A DNA stretch of 60,739 nucleotides, taken from Rhizobium sp. Leaf453. GTDB lineage: Bacteria; Pseudomonadota; Alphaproteobacteria; Rhizobiales; Rhizobiaceae. Each line of letters begins with the position of its first letter. Positions within the stretch are counted from its first letter, which is position 1. The stretch spans positions 118,650 through 179,388 of the forward strand of contig NZ_LMRG01000006.1 of the NCBI RefSeq assembly GCF_001425605.1, given 5' to 3'. A program made the translations under genes and the position numbers. Shown piece after piece: positions 17,336 to 24,200 of the stretch. Below the pieces are notes generated by a model. That model was given only the letters and a program-made list of their open reading frames with translations, was not told the DNA's origin and did not search any database.

Positions 17336-18210
17336 TGGAAGTGCAGATCATCGACGAGCGCCTTCTAAAAACTCTCCCACTGCCGCAACCTGCGGAAGGT
17401 AGCAAGGAAGAGCGAGGCCGTGTGTGTATTATAGGCGGTAGCAGAGAAGTTCCCGGAGCTGTCCTCCTGGCGGCGTTGGGCGCCATGCGGGCCGGCGCCG
17501 GCAAGCTTCAGATTCTCACTGTCGAAAGCCGCGCCGGAGCTTTGGCTGTTGCGATGCCCGAGGCGTTGGTCATCAACCTGCCGGAGACGCCAGCAGGCGG
17601 ACTACTATTTGGACCCGTCGCCTGCATCTCCTCAAGGTGGGCCAACACGCACGCATTGCTCGTCGGACCGGGAATGGTAGAAGAGAATGATTGCCACGAG
17701 ATCCTGAAATCTCTGCTTGGTAGCAGTGGCGAAGCAGTCATTGTTGTTGATGCTGGCGCCCTCCCGCGGATCACCGAGCTCGGTGAGGGACTGCGAAAAC
17801 ATATCGGCCGAGTCATCATCACGCCTCACGCGGGAGAGATGGCCAACCTGCTAGGCATACACAAAGAGGTGGTTGAGGCCGACCCCACATTGGCAGCTTC
17901 ACGTTTAACGGAAGAGTTCGGCCTGATCGTAATCATGAAGGGCAGCCAGACGGTCATAACCGCTCCGGACGGGATCTGGCGCTACGAAGGCGGCGGTGTT
18001 GGACTGGTGACATCCGGCTCCGGGGATGTTCTCGCCGGCGTGATCGCGGGATTAGCGGCGCGTGGAGTCACAGCGGTCATTGCCGCCCTGTGGGGTGTTT
18101 TTCTTCACGGTGAAGCAGGAGCGCAACTGGCAAGGGCGTCGGGCCCGCTTGGATTTCTAGCGCGAGAAATCCCCGGCGCGATACCGAAGCTCATGAGTGA
18201 AACGGGCTAG
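17332..18210 (+). CDS. nnrD: ADP/ATP-dependent NAD(P)H-hydrate dehydratase
   Basis: A 292-residue single-domain enzyme of the ribokinase-like CARKD family. It restores NADH or NADPH from their hydrated, damaged forms. RGRVCIIGGSREVPGA near residue 28, ALLVGPGM near residue 108, VITPHAGEMANLLG near residue 163 and TSGSGDVLAGVIAGLAARG near residue 226 (nucleotide site with the catalytic aspartate) are all intact. The epimerase NnrE domain, often fused in front, is absent. The coupling to a phosphatase under a stress promoter suggests metabolite repair during stress. Confidence 0.88.
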   Translation: MMEVQIIDERLLKTLPLPQPAEGSKEERGRVCIIGGSREVPGAVLLAALGAMRAGAGKLQILTVESRAGALAVAMPEALVINLPETPAGGLLFGPVACISSRWANTHALLVGPGMVEENDCHEILKSLLGSSGEAVIVVDAGALPRITELGEGLRKHIGRVIITPHAGEMANLLGIHKEVVEADPTLAASRLTEEFGLIVIMKGSQTVITAPDGIWRYEGGGVGLVTSGSGDVLAGVIAGLAARGVTAVIAALWGVFLHGEAGAQLARASGPLGFLAREIPGAIPKLMSETG

Positions 18211-18668
18211 CTCAGCGTCGCCCTTTTGGGGCTTTCAGTCTGGCGGCCACTGGGAGGCCGGATGTACACTGCGGGCCGCCGGATCATGGTGTTAGAGCGC
18301 GCCCGTTGCGCAAAGCGCGTTGGCTTGACATTCTCGAACTGCACGGCGTGCAAGGCTACGGTGCCGGGATTTTCCAGGGACTTGGTGCCGTGTTCTATTT
18401 CCCGCCAGCAACTGAGCCTCCAGGGCGGCAGATTGCTCCAGAGAAGGCCTGCTTGTCAGACTGCCAATTGATGTGCGCCGGTAGTCCTTATAGTAAGCCC
18501 TTAGCGTTCCAAGAGCTGGACTGTTTCAAGAGTACGTCGAGACTTCAGAAGGCGGAGGTTTTGCCAATCGTAGGCATTTTATTAAGTTTGTTGGCAAAGA
18601 CTTCTCGCTCGTGTCCGACCGAAGTCGTGGGGAGCGCGTTGACTTTTCAGCAAACCCCGGAGGTGAAC
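18211..18668. other. Region between nnrD and a response regulator; possible old remnant
   Basis: One plus-strand stretch around 18315-18450 has protein-like composition (LELHGVQGYGAGIFQGLG) but no start signals and no family that I recognise. Otherwise empty. Confidence 0.35.
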
Positions 18669-19055
18669 ATGTACCAACGTACCGTCCTAGTCGTCGATGA
18701 TGAACCTTTGATCCGAATGGGGCTTGCAGATTGCCTCGCGGACGAGGGATACGCAGTGTTGGAGGCTGCGAATGTGCTTGAGGCGGTCGCAGTGCTGGGA
18801 CGACATCAGATCGAGGCGCTGATTACCGACGTGGACATGCCGGGAGCACTTAACGGCTTTGACCTGGCGCGGTTGGTCGTGAGCTACGAAGCAGGGGTTG
18901 CAGTGATTGTCACCTCGGGGGGCCACACCGCAGCCGAGATCGACGAAGATCGAATCTGCTTTCTCGCAAAGCCTTACAAAACCGAAACCATCCTTGACGA
19001 ACTCGAGAAGCGGATTTCATCTAGCACTCTCACCGCGACTGCTCTGGCGAGCTGA
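18669..19055 (+). CDS. Single-domain response regulator
   Basis: A 128-residue receiver domain with no output domain. The acidic pocket is VVDDE (residues 8-12), the phosphoacceptor aspartate is in ALITDVDMPG near residue 57, the conserved threonine/serine in IVTSGG and the lysine in FLAKPY. GGAGGTGAA precedes the ATG. In Rhizobiales such receivers act as phosphate sinks or relays for HWE kinases in the general stress pathway. Two relatives lie at 31666 and 33936 (broken). Confidence 0.88.
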   Translation: MYQRTVLVVDDEPLIRMGLADCLADEGYAVLEAANVLEAVAVLGRHQIEALITDVDMPGALNGFDLARLVVSYEAGVAVIVTSGGHTAAEIDEDRICFLAKPYKTETILDELEKRISSSTLTATALAS

Positions 19056-19169
19056 ATAATGTCTTAGGCCTTGAAATCGTGAAGCCAAGATCGCATCTAC
19101 GGTTCATCACCCGTTTCGATGCAATCTGCAGCGGCTCTGTCGCGCGTTTGTTGCCGTGCGGGTTTGCGA

Positions 19170-19200
19170 AGGGCGCTCTCCTAAACGGATCGAGCGCCCT
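19170..19200. terminator. Hairpin between convergent genes
   Basis: AGGGCGCTC pairs with GAGCGCCCT around a 13-base loop, between the convergent response regulator and desaturase genes. T tracts are short, so strength is uncertain. Confidence 0.5.
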
Positions 19201-19209
19201 TCCCTCATT

Positions 19210-20247
19210 TTAGGCTATGTTAGATGCGACCGAGCGCTCTTCATGGAACGAGATCAGCCGCTGTCCAACTTCGTCCCACAGAACGAGTTTTACGGAACGG
19301 AGACTGTCCATGATGGTTATTCTACCAAGATCGCTCAGTTCCGGATGATCCTTCAAAACCTCCGGCAGCCTGTAGAATGGCACCTTGCTCGACAGGTGAT
19401 GGACATGATGGATGCCGATGTTTCCAGTGATCCACCGTAGCGGCAATGGCAGGACATAGTGCGACGCCCCATGGATCGCAGCATGGGCAAATTGCCACTC
19501 CGGTGGTTTCGACCAGTGCGTTTCCTCGAACTGGTGCTGAATATAGAACAACCATATTCCCGCAGCACCTGCGAGCAGCACGATTGGCAAATGGATGACA
19601 AGAAAAGGCACGACGCCGAGCAACCAGATCAGCAAAATCGCGACAATCGCCACAACCCCATTGGTCGCCATCGTCGAAATCCAGGGCAACGCTCCCGCGC
19701 GCATCATTCCGATCGGCAAGCGCTGTTTAATAAGAAAGACCCACGCTGGGCCGATCCCAAACATCACTATGGGATGCCGATAAAGTCGATAGCCTAAACG
19801 TCCCCAGCCTGACAGCCCCCGATACTCAGATACCGTCAGGGTTGTGATATCACCGACCCCGCGTTCGTCCAGGTTTCCGGCCGAGGCGTGATGCTCAGCA
19901 TGTGCCCGTCGCCAGTAATCGTAAGGTGTCAGGGTCAGAATGCCGATTGCCCGACCCGTCCAATCGTCGAATCTGCGCCTGCCGAAAAACGAGCCGTGGC
20001 CGCAATCGTGTTGGATCATGAAAAGGCGAAGCAGAAATCCGGCGGCAGGAACAATCAGGATTAACCCGATCCAATAGCCATAATGGACGGCGGCCAATGC
20101 TGCTAGCCAGAAGAACGCGAATGGAATTGCGCTGACGAGGAGTTCGAAGAGACTGCGTCCGGGAGAAGGTTGACGGTATTTCGAGAGGGTTTTCAGCCAG
20201 GCCTTTTCGGCGCTGCCAAAAGCCGCTTGGGGAGCAAGCGAGATCAT
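19210..20247 (-). CDS. Membrane fatty acid desaturase (acyl-lipid, omega-6 type)
   Basis: A 345-residue integral membrane di-iron enzyme that inserts double bonds into lipid acyl chains. The three histidine boxes are present: HDCGH (near residue 95), HAEHH (near 132) and HHVHH (near 277). Hydrophobic pairs lie at about residues 40-85 and 180-245, as expected. Length is normal. Its ATG overlaps the stop of a tiny upstream frame (TGATG), so it is probably translated by coupling. Changing lipid unsaturation fits cold or membrane-stress adaptation. Confidence 0.9.
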   Translation of the reverse strand: MISLAPQAAFGSAEKAWLKTLSKYRQPSPGRSLFELLVSAIPFAFFWLAALAAVHYGYWIGLILIVPAAGFLLRLFMIQHDCGHGSFFGRRRFDDWTGRAIGILTLTPYDYWRRAHAEHHASAGNLDERGVGDITTLTVSEYRGLSGWGRLGYRLYRHPIVMFGIGPAWVFLIKQRLPIGMMRAGALPWISTMATNGVVAIVAILLIWLLGVVPFLVIHLPIVLLAGAAGIWLFYIQHQFEETHWSKPPEWQFAHAAIHGASHYVLPLPLRWITGNIGIHHVHHLSSKVPFYRLPEVLKDHPELSDLGRITIMDSLRSVKLVLWDEVGQRLISFHEERSVASNIA

Positions 20248-20417
20248 CAGTTGTCGTTTTCCTTCACCGCCGGGGTATTCGCCCAGCTTACATACATAGA
20301 GTTCATGTCCTGAGCGAGGCGAGAAGAACTAAAGTCGCTCGTGTGGGGACCTTTGGGGTGGGATTTCTCAGACGATTTGAGGCTTGATGGAAGGGACCGA
20401 TTGCCGACCGCCGTCAT
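20247..20417 (-). CDS. Small frame coupled to the desaturase
   Basis: A hydrophilic frame of up to 56 residues that ends WANTPAVKENDN; its TGA overlaps the desaturase ATG by one base. An internal ATG gives a minimum of 16 residues with AGGA nine bases upstream. It overlaps the end of the chimeric gene at 20368. No family is recognised. The overlap supports translation of at least its end; the true start is open. Confidence 0.35.
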   Translation of the reverse strand: MTAVGNRSLPSSLKSSEKSHPKGPHTSDFSSSRLAQDMNSMYVSWANTPAVKENDN

Positions 20418-20892
20418 AGGTTTCGTAGTCATCTGGAGGAATGTTACCGCCGGGTATGAGCTCATCGACCACCTTTGGCAGATCGCTGCTCAGGCGACTA
20501 AGTATCTTCAGGCGACAAACCCGTTCTTGCAGACAGATCGTCGAGAACGTCCGGACCCAAAGCCCGCGATAGCTGGGTATTGTCAATTTCGGTATTGGTC
20601 CAGTTTCGACCCAGGACTTTGCTGTTTCGCGTTGACCGTTCTGCTGGAACTGTTTCACAAGGTCACCGGGGCCACCTCCGAGAACGCTTCCGCTCGACGC
20701 GCCTCCAAGCAGGCCGCCGAGATCTGCGAGCCCGCCTGCGCCGCCGCCTGTCAGGCCGCCGAGCCCGCCCGTCAAATCCTTGACCAGTGCATTTCGTGTG
20801 GGCTCGTCAAGGACTGGATTGCTCTTGCGCCAAAGCCATCCGCGAACGACGAAGTATCGCCCGTCAGGCGTATCAGGATATCGGTCCGACAT
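20368..20892 (-). CDS. Chimeric gene: small conserved domain fused to a YidB/DUF937-like body
   Basis: A 174-residue frame. Residues 1-40 (GRYFVVRGWLWRKSNPVLD) match the N-terminus of the gene at 40675-41005. From about residue 42 it becomes YidB/DUF937-like: GGLTGGGAGGLADLGGLLGG and DLVKQFQQNG, then SSDLPKVVDELIPGGNIP. Between about 20490 and 20600 the encoded residues do not fit the family, but one base off they read TEIDNTQLSRALGPDVLDD and ARTGLSPEDT. Two frameshifts that cancel each other therefore leave the frame open with a scrambled middle of about 33 residues. Probably non-functional or altered. Confidence 0.65.
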   Translation of the reverse strand: MSDRYPDTPDGRYFVVRGWLWRKSNPVLDEPTRNALVKDLTGGLGGLTGGGAGGLADLGGLLGGASSGSVLGGGPGDLVKQFQQNGQRETAKSWVETGPIPKLTIPSYRGLWVRTFSTICLQERVCRLKILSRLSSDLPKVVDELIPGGNIPPDDYETYDGGRQSVPSIKPQIV

Positions 20893-20896
20893 TCTC

Positions 20897-21106
20897 CTAG
20901 CGCCTGCCTTTGATCGCCTGTTCGATCATTCGCTCTGTTTCAAGATTGCATGCCAGCGAAAGCATGTGGCAGTCGGCAATATCCACCAGTGCGCCGGCGA
21001 CTTCGGTCTCTTCCCAACCGGCCATCACAGCTTGATCAGTCAATAGCCTGAATGCGTCGGCAGCTGCTTCCTGACAGTACAGAAAGTGATCGGGATGCTC
21101 GGAAAG
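20897..21106 (-). pseudogene. Small helical protein cut by the IS element
   Basis: The minus-strand frame ends at TAG 20897 and reads back through HPDHFLYCQEAAADAFRLL, TDQAVMAGWEETEVAGAL and ADCHMLSLACNLE to the left end of the IS481-family element. It belongs with the small proteins at 1769, 3062 and 23260. No start codon with a ribosome binding site remains, so the 5' end was probably removed or displaced by the insertion. It stops four bases before the chimeric gene, with which it likely formed an operon. Confidence 0.55.
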
Positions 21107-21138
21107 GGTTCTAGATGTTTGATCCCAGACTTTGATGG
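21107..21138. repeat. Left inverted repeat of the IS481-family element
   Basis: Pairs with 22136-22167; about six mismatches in 32 bases. The exact outer boundary may be two or three bases different. Confidence 0.7.
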
Positions 21139-21171
21139 TGCATTATTTTCCCAAGCTTGGAGGAATGCACT

Positions 21172-22163
21172 ATGGGACAAGTTCTACACGGCAGCGCCAC
21201 GACGACAGAGGCAATCCGTCGAGCAATGCAAAATAGTCAAGAGAGCCTGAGGACGCTTTCGAAGCGCTATGGCATCAATCAGAAGACGGTGGCGAAGTGG
21301 CGGAAACGCACCTCCGCCGCCGACCTGCCGACAGGACCGAGGCAACCACACTCGACGGTTCTGTCTATCGAGGAGGAAGCGGTCATCGTCGCCTTCCGAA
21401 AGCATACACTACTGCCGCTCGATGATTGTCTTTATGCTCTCCAGCCCACTATTCCTCATCTGACACGCTCATCCTTGCATCGTTGCCTTCAACGCCACGG
21501 CATCTCGCAGTTGCCCGAGGTGGAAGGCGATAAGCCTGTGAAGCAGAAGTTCAAGACCTATCCGATCGGCTATTTCCACATCGATATCGCCGAGGTCCAC
21601 ACCGCTCAAGGCAAGCTTTATCTCCTTGTCGCCATTGACCGGACGTCGAAGTTCGCTTTTGTCGAGCTTCATGAGAAGGCAACCCGCCGTGTCGCCGGCA
21701 ACTTCCTACGAGCCCTCGTCGCAGCAGTCCCTTACAAGGTTCACACCGTGCTAACCGATAACGGCACCATTTTACCGATCCTACCGGCGACGGGTGGACG
21801 CCGAGCGACATCAAGGAGATGAAGGCGAAGGGTATTCTCATCCGCGTCCATTCCTTCGAACTGGCATGCGCCGATCTCGATATCGACCATCGCCTGACCA
21901 AACCGCGCCATCCCTGGACCAATGGCCAGGTCGAACGCATGAACCGGACAATCAAGGACGCAACCGTCAGACGGTTTCACTACGACCAACATGACCAACT
22001 GCGCCAGCACCTGGCAGACTTCATTGCCGCCTACAATTTTGGCCGAAGGCTCAAGACACTTCGCGGTCTCACACCCTACGAGTTCATCTGCAAACAGTGG
22101 ACAAATCAGCCGAACCGATTCAAATTTAATCCGATCCATCAAATGCCGGGACTAAACATCTAG
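21172..22163 (+). pseudogene. IS481-family transposase with a one-base deletion
   Basis: ATG at 21172 follows GGAGG. The N-terminal helix-turn-helix (LRTLSKRYGINQKTVAKWRK) and the DDE integrase core are recognisable: IDIAEV (first D), TDNG (second D) and VERMNRTIK (catalytic E). Immediately after TDNGT one C is missing in what should be ACCCATTTT, at about 21768; the downstream half continues in the next frame (SDIKEMKAKGILIRVHSFE, then HPWTNGQVERMN). The intact enzyme would have about 330 residues. The lesion separates the second D from the E, so the protein is dead. Confidence 0.85.
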
Positions 22164-22167
22164 GACC
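22136..22167. repeat. Right inverted repeat of the IS481-family element
   Basis: Pairs with 21107-21138. It overlaps the last codons of the transposase. Confidence 0.7.
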
Positions 22168-22287
22168 GGGAATGTACCCCCTATTATGTAAAAGAGTCGA
22201 CTGAGACCTGTTCAAGGCCCGTTGACACCAATCTGAAACTTTTCGACGTCTTGTGGGTTTCCGCTACGCAAACTTTGGGAGATCATC

Positions 22288-22467
22288 ATGTCGAAGCGTG
22301 AAATCATTGATACTGGAACCGACAAACGCTACGTCCGTCGCGACGAAGACGGTAAGTTCAAGGAATCCGTCGACGTCGGTCGATCTCTCTCAGCTGACAA
22401 ACGCCACCAGGCGAAGCGCGACGCCAAGCCCGGCGAAGGCGACAAGGGCGATCATAAATCCAAGTGA
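22288..22467 (+). CDS. Small basic protein in front of exonuclease III
   Basis: A 59-residue, highly charged protein (TGTDKRYVRRDEDGKFKESV, ending in a G/D/K-rich tail). It overlaps the exonuclease gene by four bases (GTGA), so the pair is translationally coupled. Closely similar genes precede the other two exonuclease III copies in the window (42980-43156, intact; 2400-2516, dead), so the pairing is conserved and likely functional. It may bind DNA or the nuclease, but no domain proves this. Confidence 0.8.
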   Translation: MSKREIIDTGTDKRYVRRDEDGKFKESVDVGRSLSADKRHQAKRDAKPGEGDKGDHKSK

Positions 22468-23267
22468 AAATCGCCACCTACAACGTCAATGGCGTAAACG
22501 GTCGTCTCGAGGTCCTGCTTCGTTGGCTGAACGAGGCGAAGCCGGATGTTGTCGTCCTCCAGGAACTGAAGGCGCCGAATGCCAAGTTTCCAGCGAAGGC
22601 TATCGAAGCTGCCGGCTATGGCGCGGTCTGGCATGGCCAGAAATCCTGGAATGGCGTGGCGATCCTTGCCCGCGGGCAAGAGCCGCACCTGACGCGCAAA
22701 GGTCTTCCGGGAGAGCCGGAGGACGAGCAGAGCCGCTTTATCGAAGCCATCGTGGACGGGGTTGTGATTGGCGGCCTCTATCTCCCAAACGGAAATCCCT
22801 ATCCTGGCCCGAAGTTCGACTACAAGCTTCGTTGGTTTCGGCGTTTGCACGACTATGCCGCCGAGTTGCTGGAGCTAGAGGTGCCTGTCGTCCTGGTGGG
22901 TGACTATAACGTCATGCCGACGGAGTTGGACGTCTACAAGCCCGAGCGCTGGACAGACGACGCCCTTTTCCGCACGGAGGTGCGCGAAGCCTTCCGAAAT
23001 CTTGTCTCTCAGGGCTGGACGGATGCGCTACGTGACATGCATCCGGGAGAGCGCATTTACACATTTTGGGACTATTTCCGAAATGCCTATGGACGCGACG
23101 CCGGCTTGAGGCTCGACCATTTCCTGCTCAGTCCCGACCTTGCCACGCGACTGAAAAAGGCTGAGGTCGACAAGCATGTGCGCGGCTGGGAGCGCACCAG
23201 CGATCACGCGCCGGTGTGGATCGAGCTGTCCGACAAACAGACCAGACGGAGGATACGACATGAATAG
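22464..23267 (+). CDS. xthA: Exonuclease III / AP endonuclease (intact copy)
   Basis: A 267-residue enzyme that cuts DNA at abasic sites and trims 3' ends in base excision repair. TYNVNGVNGR is at the N-terminus, QELKAPNAKFP holds the metal-binding glutamate (near residue 34), LYLPNGNP near residue 108, VGDYNVMP near residue 150, and RLDHFLLS and SDHAPVWIEL (catalytic histidine) near the C-terminus. Starts at GTG, overlapping the small basic gene. Full length. It is the only intact one of three copies. Confidence 0.93.
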   Translation: MKIATYNVNGVNGRLEVLLRWLNEAKPDVVVLQELKAPNAKFPAKAIEAAGYGAVWHGQKSWNGVAILARGQEPHLTRKGLPGEPEDEQSRFIEAIVDGVVIGGLYLPNGNPYPGPKFDYKLRWFRRLHDYAAELLELEVPVVLVGDYNVMPTELDVYKPERWTDDALFRTEVREAFRNLVSQGWTDALRDMHPGERIYTFWDYFRNAYGRDAGLRLDHFLLSPDLATRLKKAEVDKHVRGWERTSDHAPVWIELSDKQTRRRIRHE

Positions 23268-23478
23268 TGACTGGCGAGCCGAATTGCGCAATGGAATGGA
23301 AAGTCTGCTGGATCAAGCGGTCGCTTCAGGAGCCAAGCAGGCCGATGTCTTTAAAGCCGCGATCGATGCAATCGACCGTTTGCGTATTGGGAATGAGCAT
23401 GATCCCGTCCCGGCTGACGATGTTTCGGAAAAACGCGTAGAAGAGCCGGCAAATGACTGGTCGGCGGCGAGTGCCTGA
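23260..23478 (+). CDS. Small helical protein after exonuclease III
   Basis: A 72-residue protein; GGAGG precedes the ATG, which overlaps the end of the exonuclease gene by eight bases. The core LLDQAVASGAKQADVFKAAI resembles the small proteins at 1769, 3062 and 20897. The second half is acidic. It completes a three-gene operon closed by the terminator at 23522. Function unknown. Confidence 0.7.
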   Translation: MNSDWRAELRNGMESLLDQAVASGAKQADVFKAAIDAIDRLRIGNEHDPVPADDVSEKRVEEPANDWSAASA

Positions 23479-23521
23479 CTATGCCAGGGCAAAATTGTCC
23501 TGATGAAACGTCTTAATACGG

Positions 23522-23569
23522 GGTCGCGGCTCGATGGTTCAAGAGCTTTGATCCGCGACCTTTATTTTT
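23522..23569 (+). terminator. Rho-independent terminator of the exonuclease III operon
   Basis: GGTCGCGG pairs with CCGCGACC, with an inner GCTC/GAGC pairing, followed by TTTATTTTT. Confidence 0.8.
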
Positions 23570-23704
23570 CAACCATTCGGGTCCGCCCTCCTATATCAAA
23601 CCGAGCTTTCCTATGGACTTCTTTATTTGCCCGATCTCGAAACATCCGGCGGCTAAACGTGATATAGCAGGTTGCGGCACGATCAGGTGCCCATGGAGAC
23701 GGTC

Positions 23705-24010
23705 ATGACCAAATTCGCGCTCTACGTTCCGCTTGAAGCAAAACCCGGCAAGGAACAGGAGGTCGCCGATTTCCTGAGATCAGCCATACCTCTTGTCAAC
23801 GCGGAGCCAGGCACGATTTCCTGGTATGCGATCCAGGAAGGTCCGAGTTCGTTTGCGATCTTCGATACGTTTGACGACGAGGATGGAAGAGATGCCCACT
23901 TAAATGGCCAAGTCGCTGCAGCCTTGATGGCCAAGGCACAGGCCGGAGACCTGTTTGCCAAGCCGCCACAGATCCATAAGTTGGCTGTCCTCGCCGACAA
24001 GCGGGCGTGA
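23705..24010 (+). CDS. Antibiotic biosynthesis monooxygenase (ABM) domain protein
   Basis: A 101-residue single-domain protein of the dimeric alpha-beta barrel fold: FALYVPLEAKPGKEQEVADF, EPGTISWYAIQEGP, FAIFDTFDDEDGRDAHL and DLFAKPPQIHKL are the typical blocks. Such proteins are small oxygenases or detoxification proteins acting on quinones or similar compounds; the substrate is unknown. The ATG at 23705 was chosen over an upstream extension because it starts exactly at the domain and follows GGAGACGG. Confidence 0.85.
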   Translation: MTKFALYVPLEAKPGKEQEVADFLRSAIPLVNAEPGTISWYAIQEGPSSFAIFDTFDDEDGRDAHLNGQVAAALMAKAQAGDLFAKPPQIHKLAVLADKRA

Positions 24011-24200
24011 GCGCCAGAACCTTAAAGTACTGACGAAAATGAGCTGTAGCTCTCAGTCGGCCAACTGCTCGGCTTCGATGTTGCCGGCGCTCGCTATATG
24101 CGATGATGCCTGTTCGCATGAGCTTGACGACGCGACCCGAACGGCATCTTCTTGAAGCGCAACGACCTTTAAGCTCTGATGGTTTCGATTGACGTGATTG

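Larger units (their letters stand above)
21107..22167 (+). mobile_element. IS481-family insertion sequence
   Basis: About 1.06 kb bounded by imperfect inverted repeats of 32 bases (21107-21138 and 22136-22167) that share CTAGATGTTT near the outer end. It carries a single transposase gene. I could not identify an unambiguous target duplication; the flanks (GCTCGGAAAG on the left, GGGAATGTAC on the right) do not match. The transposase is frameshifted, so the copy is immobile unless helped in trans. Confidence 0.82.

Noticed and set aside
18315..18450. Protein-like stretch between nnrD and the response regulator
   Set aside because: Composition looks coding for about 40 codons, but there is no start signal and no recognisable family.
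20368..22167. A CRISPR array or other regular repeat
   Set aside because: No regularly spaced repeats were found anywhere in the window; the repeats seen are paralogous genes, IS ends and the shared leader.
22201..22230. TTGACA before the small basic gene as a sigma-70 promoter
   Set aside because: The -35 is perfect but no convincing -10 follows at 16-18 bases.
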